A stretch of 64,000 nt of DNA from Lepisosteus oculatus (Eukaryota > Chordata > Actinopteri > Semionotiformes > Lepisosteidae): assembly GCF_040954835.1 (NCBI RefSeq), contig NC_090706.1, positions 21,771,148 through 21,835,147 on the forward strand. Reading direction: 5' to 3'. Shown one piece after another: positions 45,532-56,669 of the stretch. The stretch's first letter is position 1; each line of letters opens with the position of its first letter. The notes below the pieces were generated by a model. That model was not told the origin of the DNA. It saw only the letters and a program-made list of their open reading frames with translations, and did no database searches. The position numbers were made by a program, and so were the translations under genes.

Positions 45532-46845
45532 TTATACATACAATGTCAGGGCAGATCTTTCCTTTCTTGGCGAACAGGTATGTATTGCCATGACATTGTT
45601 CGTTCCACGGTTATGGCAAGATGTGATACATGTTTTTGTGCACGTGATGATTACAATTATACATATAAACAATACTATTCCTACAAATAAACACTGTAAA
45701 AAAGTTCTGCCCCAGGCCCCAAACACAGACTTTACCCAAGATCCAATTCCCCAATTTTCAGTATAATAGTCCTGATATTTCTGTCCCTCATTGTAAATGT
45801 GTTGGGCCAGATCTGAGATGTGCTCAGAATTATCAGGGATATATGTGCAGCATTCAGTGCCAATTACTGCACAAGTTCCTCCTTGGGCCGCCAGTACATA
45901 ATCTAAAGCTAGTCGGTTCTGCATGGCCACTGTTCTGAGGGCTACCATCTCATCATTAACAGCCTTCAGACTAGATGAGGTAGAATTTGCTAATTCTTCT
46001 AAAGTCGAAGCCATTTGAATTAACTCTCGACTCAGAAAGTTCATGCCGGCTTGTGGAAATATTATACCTAAATAATATTCCCAATCAGCCAATTTTCTTT
46101 GTGGTCTGTGGTTAGGTCCGAAGGGGGTGTGGGTTTGAACACGGATATGAGGAACCACATATCCTAAATAACATGAGCCAGACCACTGGGCTGGCAACCA
46201 TGGGTAGGCTCGTTTTCCACAAATGAAATATGTTCCGTTTGGCGCTCCCCATGCCTCTGAAAATAAGAAACTTATACCGAATTGTGGGGTGTGCCGATCC
46301 CATCCTGGAATTTGGAAGGTAGAGGTGGATATATTTGCAGCGATGGTAAGGTTGCAACGACTCCATCCAACCAAGTGCAGACCATTAGTGTGCTGAAAAC
46401 ATATGTTTCCCTCACGTTCCTTATTTAGAGTCAGGTATGGTGGTGTATGGCTTCTGTTATATTTAGGAGCGTAAGAGCCTGTGAAACTCGTGGGCTCTAA
46501 GCCTCGCTCCTGTAGATATTGTAATGTTGTGCAGGTTAAAGTCGTGTTATGGCAACCCCCATAGTTTGTCATATTAAAATCTCCTAAATTATCCCTCCAA
46601 ATGATCATGCCTATGACTTCCTCGAGACGCCAAGGAATGGCCCCCATAGGAAGTCCTCCCTGTACATATTTGGGTAATGCGGCACACACCCAGCAGGCAC
46701 TTTGGTTGGTTTTCTTAGCTGTCAGATAGGAGAGGCCTAAAAAGGAATTAATTCCATGTTCTCCTTTGTGGGAGAGATGATCATTAATCCCTGCGGAACA
46801 TAGTTCTACAGCAACAATTATCATTATTGACAGAAATGATTTCAT
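45532..46845 (-). CDS. env: retroviral envelope glycoprotein, open frame
   Basis: 437 residues from the ATG at 46845. An upstream in-frame ATG at 47004 adds 53 residues that overlap pol and lack a signal peptide, so the inner start is preferred. Visible parts: hydrophobic signal peptide (1-17); surface-subunit CWVC motif (51-54); several N-X-S/T sites; a basic RPQRK where cleavage is expected but no clear R-X-K/R-R; heptad region; the conserved stretch from about 309; CX6CC at 325-333; membrane span about 382-402; tail of about 35 residues. CWVC with CX6CC marks a gamma-type Env with a disulfide-linked transmembrane subunit. The frame is unbroken; expression is unknown. Confidence 0.9.
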   Translation of the reverse strand: MKSFLSIMIIVAVELCSAGINDHLSHKGEHGINSFLGLSYLTAKKTNQSACWVCAALPKYVQGGLPMGAIPWRLEEVIGMIIWRDNLGDFNMTNYGGCHNTTLTCTTLQYLQERGLEPTSFTGSYAPKYNRSHTPPYLTLNKEREGNICFQHTNGLHLVGWSRCNLTIAANISTSTFQIPGWDRHTPQFGISFLFSEAWGAPNGTYFICGKRAYPWLPAQWSGSCYLGYVVPHIRVQTHTPFGPNHRPQRKLADWEYYLGIIFPQAGMNFLSRELIQMASTLEELANSTSSSLKAVNDEMVALRTVAMQNRLALDYVLAAQGGTCAVIGTECCTYIPDNSEHISDLAQHIYNEGQKYQDYYTENWGIGSWVKSVFGAWGRTFLQCLFVGIVLFICIIVIITCTKTCITSCHNRGTNNVMAIHTCSPRKERSALTLYV

Positions 46846-47093
46846 TCTGGGTCCGGGGATGAGGCTCGTCGGCAGTGTGACGCGTGGATCCAGCGATCTT
46901 TTCCTTCCACTCGAACCGCAGACTCGGTTGTCAACAGGATCTGGTAGGGTCCGTCCCACCTGGGCTGGAGAACCTGTGAAGGAAATTTCCTGATCCACAC
47001 CCACTCTCCTGGGATGAGGTTGTGCCCTCCTTCAGGTGGTGGTCCCCACGCCTCCAGGACCTGCTCGCGGGCTCCTTGGGTGGCCTCTGTCAG
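46842..47093 (-). pseudogene. integrase C-terminal fragment of pol
   Basis: An 83-residue open stretch with WDGPYQILL, the GPY/F module of gammaretroviral integrases, and WIHASHCRR after it. The stop TGA overlaps the env start as ATGA (46845-46842). A stop codon at 47094-47096 cuts it off from the rest of pol. Confidence 0.75.
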
Positions 47094-47099
47094 CTACTT

Positions 47100-48320
47100 G
47101 CAATAATACAAAGGAATGGTTGATCCCTCTGAGGAAACCCCAGTCTCAGCACCTGTAAGAGAACTTGTTTCAAATTATTAAAGGCGGCTTTTGCTGCAGG
47201 AACCAAGGCAATCTTGTCCTTGTACTGCACTCCCCCCTTAAGCAGATCTGTTAAGAGTTGTGCTCACCCTGCAAAAAACATATTACCCAGGCCCTGTTAA
47301 AATTCCACAATGCTAGACACAAAAGGGCCTTATCATAACTGCTTCTATTAGACACTCTAAAGCTGAAGCAACTCAGACTTGTGGGTTTCCTCGTCAGGGG
47401 AAGCACTCAGAATACCATCAACATACTGAGTGATCACAGCCAGTTGAAGCCACGTGATACCCTGTTCTGCATAGTCATTCTTTGTAATGCATAATATTTC
47501 AACCCAATAGATCTGGGATCAAACCACCCATTAAAATCTGGTACTCGGCAAGTAAAACTTGCTGTCCCAATACTCCTGTGGCCTCCTGCCATCTTCCCCT
47601 ATACATTGCTCTATAGTACACTGTTGAACAGAGGAGTGAAACAAGCATGACAGTAGTGCTCCAGTATCCCCTAACAGAGAAACCACCACTCCATTAACAG
47701 TACATTTTTAACCACTGGACTGGGACAGACTTAGGGAGGCTACAAGGGATTTACAGGATCTAATCGTTAGGTAAACAGATTTTCTCACAAGACGTTATTC
47801 TCCCCAGTCTCGATTCTAAACCTACAGCGTTTCAGCATGTCTGGTTTCGAGACATTTGAATAAAACCAAATTGTTTCCACTATTGCAACTAATTGTATAA
47901 ATTACAATTTATAATAATTTATAATAATACAAAAACTGTTTAACTACTTTTACGTCCACCTGTACTGTACTTATACGTTTCAGACGCTCTTATATTTTCC
48001 AATCTCCTTAAGTTGATTTTCGTCAAGTCTCTTTAGTTACGTCTCTAGCCAGTCCCGCTGGCTAAACACACTCACACCGTCATTTAGTAGACCAAAACTC
48101 ACAGTTACATGCCGGCACACAAATTCATAAAACACACATACACATCGAGAATATATTTTTCTCTTCGTAATACAATGTGCTGTATTCTTGTTTTACTTTT
48201 ACATGAATCCTTTTAATTCCTGAAGCGCACTCCAGGTTCGCTGCATTTCTAATTTCGGGTGCGGTACTTTAGGCCACCGGTCAATATCTTACGGTTTTGG
48301 ATTTGATCGTATGGGGGAAA
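47100..48320 (-). pseudogene. pol remnant (reverse transcriptase) and unreadable sequence
   Basis: Around 47413-47428 the minus strand reads QYVDG, the place of the reverse-transcriptase YVDD motif with the second Asp replaced. A short stretch of matching frame follows and then a stop. The remainder (about 47560-48320) has no recognisable domain. No protease, RNase H or integrase core was found. Confidence 0.6.
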
Positions 48321-49046
48321 TCAGGGAAGGTAGGTGCGATTGCAGACCCCCCTCGACGGGGTGCGAGACAGTGTTAGAGTGGCGCTGTCATCAACGGCGC
48401 CAGCCCCTGCTACATCAAGTCCTTTCCCACTTCGAGTGAGAGTACAGACCTGCGGGCGCCCTCCCTCTAACAGGGGAGACCCTGATCCGTCTTTATCACA
48501 CTCATACCAAGTGTTATCCCAATCAGACCCCCCTTCTCCATATGGCCACTGAGGGAATTGATCCCAATTATTTTCGTTTCCTGCCTGTTTGTTCCCCTGT
48601 GGGAGAGCAGGATATAACTTAGTCGCCGGCTGTAGCACATTAACCAGTGCAGCGTGACCAGGAGTTAATTCCTTCTTTAATTTCTCATTCTCCTGTACTG
48701 CCTCTTTTAGTTTTTTTCCTAGTACCTCTTTTGCCGCGAATAAATTATCTTTCCTCTCATTTAACGCTTTTATTTTTTCTGTGAACTCCTTCTCTTTTCT
48801 ATCCCATTCTGATTTCTCCTTCATGCTAATCTGCCACCTCAGGTGTCGGCCGATCACCAGGGCTGCAGCTAAATCTTTGTTTTTGTTCCAATGTTCGTAC
48901 GCTTTTTTACAGGCATCTTCGCCCCAAACTCCTTCTGACAGACTCAGCTTCTTCCTATATTTCTCTTCCCTTTCAGTCAATTTACACTTTTCTGATATGT
49001 AATCAGATACTTCCACCACTTTCTCAAACACCCAATTAGCACACAT
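48321..49046 (-). CDS. retroviral gag-like frame (N-terminal part)
   Basis: 241 residues. The first half is helical. The middle is a strongly charged coiled-coil (about residues 85-130, Lys/Glu rich). The end is Pro/Gly/Ser rich. The position after the leader and before pol remnants makes it the matrix end of Gag. It does not begin Met-Gly, so there is no N-myristoylation signal. I see no capsid major homology region and no zinc knuckle, so the frame stops well short of a normal Gag. It may be truncated by the same deletion that removed pol. Confidence 0.6.
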   Translation of the reverse strand: MCANWVFEKVVEVSDYISEKCKLTEREEKYRKKLSLSEGVWGEDACKKAYEHWNKNKDLAAALVIGRHLRWQISMKEKSEWDRKEKEFTEKIKALNERKDNLFAAKEVLGKKLKEAVQENEKLKKELTPGHAALVNVLQPATKLYPALPQGNKQAGNENNWDQFPQWPYGEGGSDWDNTWYECDKDGSGSPLLEGGRPQVCTLTRSGKGLDVAGAGAVDDSATLTLSRTPSRGVCNRTYLP

Positions 49047-49555
49047 GTTTGGTTTCTTTAAGATTTACTTTTGTCGTGTGTGAGGTAACAGCTCATTCAG
49101 TAGGGGGATGTTTTCACTTGGAAAAACCTGTGCATTACTGCACTCATTCAGCTAAGGGCGTCTGTTACCTCCAGATCTAAATACCTCTCAGAGACTTTAG
49201 AGAGGATTTACACCGCACTGTTCACAGGTAAGAAACGAGACCTCAAAAACCCCCTTTCTTGATCAGTAATTCACCATCCCCAGAACGCCAGCATCGCTGC
49301 TTTTGCCCCGGGGTGGACTTACGCACTGAGCTCAATCAGGGCGATTCTCGGGTCTCAACGTCCTTTAAATCCTGCTACTTAATGCTTTGCTCTTTTATTA
49401 TGAGGTGTGTTTATGTTAGTGTCGTGCGTGTGTATATGTATTTCACAAACAAGGAAAACACCAAAAACATACATACATATATCTCTTCTACTCCTGTTTC
49501 CTTTAAAACAAAAAAAAACCACGCCAAGCCAATCTGTGCACGATCAAGGCGTAGC

Positions 49556-49982
49556 TAATCTCAGGACCCCGGGCGTAATTAAAGCCCACACCAATCCTGG
49601 ATTATACGTGCATTTAATGCACCACTCAGCTCCAGAACCCCGGGCGCAATTAAGGCCCACACCGATCCCGAGCCACAGAACTCCGGGTGCAATTAAGACC
49701 CACACCAGTTCTGACCTTCAGAACTCCGGGTGCAACTAAGACCCACACCAGTCCTGAACTACGTGCATTTAATGCACCACTTGCTCTAGAACCCCGGGTG
49801 CAATTAAGGCCCACACCGATTCAGAGCCTCAGAACTCCGGGTGCAATTAAGACCCAAACCAGTTCTGACCTTCAGAACTCCGGGTGCAATTAAGACCCAC
49901 ACCAGTCCTGACTTCACGGTAAGGGTCCAAAACCCGTTCAAAACTCCACGCGCAATTAAGGCATACACCAGCTTCGAACGCC
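49556..49982 (-). repeat. about 41-bp tandem repeats in the retroviral leader
   Basis: About eight copies of a unit with the plus-strand core CTCCGGGTGCAATTAAGACC followed by CACACCAG. Two are interrupted by a GTGCATTTAATGCACCACT palindrome. They lie between the primer site and the gag-like frame. Confidence 0.85.
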
Positions 49983-50249
49983 TGTACACAATACCGCGGA
50001 ACCCCTGCCAGACCAAATTCTGGGCTTACAGCAAACAACCCATTACATACACCGGTGCCTTCCCCGGGCCAGAGGAATTCAGAAACTCACGTTTACTCCG
50101 TCATCTCGGGCGATTCTCGCAGGGAGCAGAGATTTCCCAATCGGTCAGAGAGAGTCGGGACTTTTAAATAAAAGAGGAGTCCTTACCTCTTAGTTATGTG
50201 CGCGCTGACCGTCTCTCCTGCCGATGGGAAGTTCTGCGCCTTCTGGAGC

Positions 50250-50267
50250 ATCCTGCCGACTACGCCA
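50250..50267 (-). other. retroviral primer-binding site, tRNA-Ser type
   Basis: TGGCGTAGTCGGCAGGAT starts four bases inside the 5' LTR. It is the exact complement of the 3' end of vertebrate tRNA-Ser (…CCTGCCGACTACG plus CCA), as I know that tRNA. Confidence 0.85.
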
Positions 50268-50271
50268 AATT

Positions 50272-50680
50272 TGTTGTAACAGAAGAAATAAGGTTCTTGA
50301 TCCCGAGATGAAGTGAAACAGATGAGTTTATTGCATGCAAGGAACAATAAAGCCGAAGTCTTGTTTCCCGCAAGAAACAACAAAACCGAAGTATTGTTCA
50401 ACGTACTGTTACAAACTTTTGGGTTATATAGTGTTTTCTTCTCCGTTTCTGACGTCACTCGGTATGATGGTAAAGAGGGGGGTTCATGGTATTTGGCCAG
50501 TTTACGATGTTCTGGGCAAATGGTCAGTTTAACATTACACCCAGGGGGGTTCCTAGCTGGCATCTGCAATCCTTATCAGTTAACCCCCTTTCCTGCCATA
50601 AACCCCTGCTTGTGACTTGGAAGTCTAAACCCCCTACAGAAAAGATTAAATTCAAACCCCTGTCTTCACATCTTTCTTCA
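50272..50680 (-). repeat. 5' LTR of the endogenous retrovirus
   Basis: Minus strand reads TGAAGAAAG... to ...GTTACAACA. It has a TATA-like TATATAA (50424-50430) and an AATAAA (50327-50332), in the order expected for U3-R. Confidence 0.93.
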
Positions 50681-50689
50681 ATCCCTTCA

Positions 50690-53600
50690 CTGTTCTTATT
50701 TTTCAGTCTTCTCCAAGACTGTTGCTCATTCTCTATGCCTTTTATCAGGGTTACCCAAGGTGCAGTCACTAGTCTGCTCTCACTCTGTTGCAGATCTGTT
50801 CTTTCCTACTGTTCTTAACAGCAGTGTCTCACATCTACTGCTCTAACTGCAGTGGCTGGTGGCTCTCTGCCAAGCATCAGTCTGTACAGTGATGGGAGAC
50901 CTGATCTTTTGTCTGATCTCTCCTGCAACCAGCTCAGGAGCTTGCTCTGAAGGAAGTACTCCGACGCAGCTCAGTTGTTGTTACATGGGTGCCTGTAATC
51001 GTGCCCGAGTCAGGGTCTACATGCACATCACCCACAAGTACTGAAGAGCCCATTTATAAAACAAGGTTTAACCATGTACCGTAAATAGTTAAGAGTAACT
51101 ATGTCTGGTAGTAACATGTCATAGGGAAATATTGTTAATGTCTAAATTCATTAACTGTGTGTTATGATTTGTTTATGATATAATTGGATGTTAACTGTTT
51201 TTGCACCTCTTTTAGTCTTATCAAAGGGGCAGGGGCTACCAGTAGAGAAGGACCTCCACCAGCACACTTAAAGGAGAATGGGAGTGAGTATATGTGTAGC
51301 AGGATAGTGTTGTTTTGTATAGTGGGGTTCCTATCTCTTTGTACACTTCACTTCTGATGCTGCAGGGGCTGCGGTGATCATATGGACTGTTAGAAGGCGG
51401 CTTTTTGAGACAAGAAACCTTGAGACAGCAAATGGGAGATTTATTTATAACAAAATATTAGCAACTCAGCCAATAATAAAACAAAGAGAAAACAAAAACC
51501 TAGCTCATGGGTGGAGATTTTACGTCACAACTAAATATCAAGAGTTGCTACTCTGCTCCCAATATTAGATAAGAGAAAGAGAAAAAAAATCTCTACCTGT
51601 CAGGTTTAAAAAATAAAGGAAAATATCTCAACCAAATTCTGCTCGTCTTTACTTTACTTTTATCTTTTTGGCATCTGTCTTCTTTCCTTAGGTGCTCTGT
51701 ATTTGTTGTTCCTCTGTTTTCCTTCTATCTCTTTTTTCCCTTGCAAGGCAGCTTTCCAGCAGATTAAAAAAGTTAACACCAGTAAGCTCAGTCCTCTGCA
51801 GTCCTGATTCCTCACAGCAAAGTTTGGTGCACACAAATGCTTCAAACAAAGGCCAAAGGACTGTATTAGCTCAGAATTCATGAGAAGTGTTTTCCTGTGA
51901 TGTATAACCCAATAGGTGAACAAGCCCTGCAATGTGTATCGTCAATTAAGGATTTAGACAACAACATGGCAAGGTGGCAACTTCCTCCTCAGCCTCTTTT
52001 TTTCTAGATCCAGCAATTTAATTGTAGAATATTTGCCAAGAAAAGGTGACTGGAACTTACCTATGGACTAGACTCTGGACATTTTGTACTCTTCCATAAG
52101 GGAGAAGTTATGTGATGTTAAAGTTTTATGCAAAAAGCCTAAAATAAAAGAATATACACTAACAAAAAATTATATTACACATCTTTTTTGGGCTACAAGA
52201 AATGCAAATGTTTTATCTCATCTACTGCAGATGTTAACCCATGAACAACTTCTATACATAGTCAACACAACTACCGGCAGGAATACCAGACCATTCACTT
52301 CTCAAAGTGAACCAAAAAAATGAGGCTGAAAAACAATTAGACATTCATTGGGCATTCTGGGTGTTTGACCCTCAGGAATTAATTCTTCCCAAGTCCCCCT
52401 GCTGTCCGTTTTTAAAGGTCTGTTGTTATGATGCATGAATTTCCTTTCCTGGAGCTGGCTTATGAACTGATACCGAGCCAAGCATGAAAACTTGCCTCGT
52501 TTGGCCAAGGCGAGAAAACGGATCTGGAAACTGACAACAGATGTTTGCAGGGCTGAAGAGACGTCTTTACTTTCAGGGATCATTTCAGTAGTTTGTTTCT
52601 AGAGAAATGCGTTTCTAAAGTGATTGGTCTCTCCATCCACGAGGAAGAGTTGGAGTGTTCCTTTCTGAGCACAAAAGTGACTTCAAATGCTGTTTTCGAG
52701 TCGTGGTTTTTTGTCATTGATGATTCTCTGATATCTGTGAACCACAAGGAAAGGAATACCTCTCATCTCCTATGCTTTATGCCCATGTTCTCCCTCCTGC
52801 AAATCATCTCCTGCAAATGACCACCAAGGAAGCCACCTTAAATGCAGTAAATCGCAATATGAATCGGTTTGAGAAGCTCCTTTTATAATTTTTGATTTGC
52901 TGTGAGCCCTTCCTGTTTCCTTCAGTCTGTGGTTTTCTCATAGTTGCAGATACATTTTGTGAGCAGAATGGTGCAACACTTGCTTATACATTATACAATT
53001 AAACATGAAAAAGGTGTTCATGGTGCTTGACACTTCCACAGAAATGCCTTATTAGTTGATTTTTGGGTAGTCTGTTACTAGAGAGATGTATTTCTTATGT
53101 TTTGCTATCCATAGTTAGTAGTTAAGTAGTTGTAGTTTTTCTCTCAGCACAAAAGTGACTTCAAATGCTGATTTGATGTAGTAGGTTGTTGTTTCTGTTT
53201 TTCAGTTTCTCATGACCGAGAATTGCTGTCTAAATGATTACATATACTTGGAATGATTAATGTTAATTTTCATTAATCATATGAGCACTTTTACTGTTGT
53301 CAATGTTGGCCCAAGAAGTTTACAATGCAGCCTACGCCTGCAGTGAAATATGATTTTTTTAAAAGACTCAATTTAATCTTGTGCATGCTCTGCAAACCAC
53401 AACTGATCTCTGTCCTCTCTGATGCACAACCACTTCTGAATATAGTGTCAAATTAAAAGGTAACTGGAGTATTAAGGGAATGGCCTGAGGGTGTACACCA
53501 GCCTTGCTCCCAGAATTGCTTACGGACACAAGCTCTGGCACTCCCCTGGACCCTGAATAGGCAGAAACAGTTTTAAGAAAAGAAACATTAAGTGGAATTT
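50690..53600. other. non-coding region right of the retrovirus
   Basis: Begins with CT-rich sequence continuing the older element interrupted by the provirus, then unclassified DNA. A frame at 52302-52583 (minus) is open for 93 residues but has no recognised motif. A local direct duplication is noted at 52.67/53.15 kb. Confidence 0.35.
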
Positions 53601-54297
53601 AACATTGTTTTATTCAAAAGACTTTTTATACAAAAAAGAAAAACATATATATCGTCCAAGTGCAAATGAATAAGAAAAACAAATTCAACCAATATCCTGT
53701 ACAGACATTAACTCAGCACTGAACAAATAAAAGCCATAATATCAACAAAAACTTTGAGCCTTTATTCCCATTTAAAATCACCCAATCAACGCAAGGAGAA
53801 TGCATTACAAAGAAAACTATTATTTCTGTTTTGAAGAAGCATTTTAAATGTGATACTCATTTACAAGGATTCTTTGAAAGAACAAAGTTAAAACCCATAA
53901 CCCTTGTGACATGTGGCATACTTGAAATGCTATCCCATTTTGATGTTTCTTTTTGAAAAGAAATTAAAACATATTTTAAAACCCACGATCCTTGGGTGCG
54001 TTTCAAAATCCTACCTCAACCAAATACAGAATCTGTGACACTGCCCTTTTTTTTACTTTACATGTTCTTGGCTGGCTAGTTGAATAAATACAAGTCATTA
54101 TCAGCAGTTTCACTCACTCTGCCATGAACCTTATCAACACATTGTTAGCATTCAGATGTTTATTCTTGTTTATTTTTCCTTTTAAATATGTTTCGTTCCA
54201 CTTTTGATTTTGTTTTTGCCATACATTAATGTCTGCAGAGCACATAAAACAAAATTACCAAGAGAATTAACATGTTGTCTTACCATAATTTTTTAAG

Positions 54298-54550
54298 ATC
54301 ACTTAATTGGCCATATACAATTTCTTGTATTAAGACTCTTTGTCTTTTCACATACCCCAACTTGTTCTCCATGAGACACACAGACAGGAAAAGAAGCTTG
54401 AGGCTCAGCCATTTATACAGTGTCCCTGGAGCAGTTGGGGTTAAGGGGCTTTCGCAGGGGCCCAACGGAGTACGATTCCTCTGCCGGCTGTGGGATACAA
54501 ACTGGCAACCTTCCAGCCACAGGCGCAGATCCTTAGCCACAGAGCCACCG
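54298..54550 (-). mobile_element. tRNA-derived SINE, copy 2
   Basis: Same family as 38.1 kb: the GCGCAGATCCTTAGCCACAG complement head and the GAGCAGTTGGGGTTAAGGGG and ACACACAGACAGG body blocks. The B box is degraded here. Confidence 0.75.
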
Positions 54551-56669
54551 AATCAAAGGAAACCAGTCATTTCTATTCAATGAAATTGAGATACTGTATG
54601 TACTTAATACAGACAGGAAGACCCCTTTTCTCACTTTCAAAGTTAACCCCCTCCCTGACATACATACACTATATTAATAAAATTATTAATAAAAACTAAT
54701 TAGAATAGCAGATAGAAAATTGCACTAGTCATGGAAAAAAGTTTTTTCAAGACAATTTATCTTTAAACTATTTTTTGTACTTCCTGAACTTTGTTTTCAG
54801 AAGTTTAAATGGTAGCTTTGAAATATTTAAATAGTAGAACAGAAGAGCATGGATGAGAATACGTGAATTAAGTTAAATTATATATGATTTATTTCTCCTG
54901 CAAATGGCACTCTTCAAATTTCTAGGTTGTGCTCATCTAAGAAAACAACCATGTACAATCACTGTGTACAAATTTCAATTTGTATAGGCTCTTATGATTG
55001 AAATCATTAAGTGAATTGGTTGAGTGAACTACAACTGTGAACATTTTTCAACGAAGAATTTCCAGGTTATCATGCTGTTGGTCTTCCTTTTCCTCAAATT
55101 GAAAATCAAGGCAGTGTCTACAAGCCAGTGTGACATTAACAGACAAAACTATACCAAAAGAAAAAAAAGTTTAATTCCCTTCAGTGTACTTGCTGGTAGA
55201 AGTCTTGTTTATATGACTTTATATGACTTATATGACAGTTGTTTATAAACTGGATAGTACATGGTAGTAAGGTTGTCAGTAAGATTTCATTTTGAGCACC
55301 CACCACCAGCCTCTTGTTCAAACAATTATGCAATAATTTATCCTTCATTTACACGCAAAAATGGTCAAACATGCACTTAGGGATTTTGCTGAACTCATTC
55401 AGAACTTCAGAACAGAATCAGCATGTAATGTAAAACAATTTTAATGAAAATCTTCCTTTTAATTGATGTTCCTTCCTATATTGAGGTGCAGATGTATCAA
55501 TGTATCACTGACTTGTTTCAAGACCAGTTCACTGCTGGTTAAAGTCTTCTCTTGCACTTTCCTATCAAGATTATTCAATATTTCAACACTGTAGCATAGA
55601 CAGACATCAGACCAATTCATTTAATTTGAATTAACTCTGGGCCATTAATCATGGTGCAAAACAATGTATTTTCCCAGTATTTACCTTCCTGAGGTTTCAT
55701 TATACTGAAGAATAGAATGTTGTTTTTCCCATACAAAAGTACTTTCCCTTTTTACAATGTCTGTTAAGTGTTCCAGCAAGAAAAGTAATACAAAACCTCC
55801 AACGTACCACTCATCTACTGTAGATCACTTCCTGTAGATCAGAAAGGCTGATGGCTCTAATTTCCATTGCCCTTTTGAGACTTCTGGAGGGCTCAGAACT
55901 CTGTTTTTTTCCTCCATTATACAAACTTCACCAATATTTAACTTGACATTACAAGATTCACATTCTGAAGGGTAACTATCAATACATTCATTATATTTTC
56001 TTTGACTCCTGAAAGCCCTAGTTATTTGCTGTGCACTTTTCCGGTGCTCTCTTTCAAGATACCCATTTAAAAGAAGTAAACTATTCACTACTTGGCTTGT
56101 CCCAGGTTTTCACTGGCTCTCGTACATCAATCAATTCACTTGATAAAAGCCATATTCAATTTTCTAGCTGAGAGGGAAATGTTGACTCAGTTACAAGTAA
56201 TAATGTAATAGAACAAAATGTAAAAATTCCAATAAAACGTAGAGTTTCTTTGAAAAAAACATTTTACTTAAGCAAATCAGTTTTCTTTTTAATTTAAGTC
56301 TGGGAAAATATTCCCAGATGTTTCCATTGTTTTTTTAATACAAGTGGATATGTTTAATAATTTCAATAAAACAATCCCTGAATATTCTCATATTGAGAAA
56401 TTAAATAATGATTGGTCTGCAATACAGCTGTTTGACCTTGTGGATGCTTCATTTTCACTGTTGGCACGGATTGAAATAATTTTCTTTCTTAGAATGGTAT
56501 GGGAGAGGTGGAATACTGTAGCTATTACCATTGTTAATGTAAAAGCCTGTATCCATTAGCTGACTTTTTTTACATTACTATTTGTAGATGAGATCCTTTT
56601 TGGAAAAGCATTCAGGTCAGCCAAATTTAAACATGAGAACCAAAATATTCTTGTAAGATTCATGGCAAC

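Larger units (their letters stand above)
45080..50680 (-). mobile_element. endogenous retrovirus, gamma-type env, internally defective
   Basis: A 5.6 kb provirus on the minus strand. The 409-bp LTRs differ at one base. A 4-bp target duplication ATCC lies at 45076-45079 and 50681-50684. Order in the coding direction: 5' LTR, primer site, long leader with tandem repeats, a gag-like frame, remnants of pol, open env, polypurine tract, 3' LTR. Protease, most of reverse transcriptase, RNase H and the integrase core are missing or unreadable, so it cannot replicate alone. The short target duplication, env type and pol/env overlap resemble gammaretroviruses and their fish relatives. Confidence 0.93.

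Noticed and set aside
45532-47004. 490-residue env starting at 47004
   Set aside because: The first 53 residues overlap the integrase frame and contain no signal peptide. The inner ATG at 46845 starts directly with one.
49556-49982. CRISPR-like array
   Set aside because: Units are contiguous degenerate tandem repeats without spacers, in a retroviral leader of a vertebrate genome.
52302-52583. 93-residue minus-strand frame as a gene exon
   Set aside because: No recognised motif. I could not find convincing splice sites or neighbours. A conserved non-coding element is possible but cannot be judged here.
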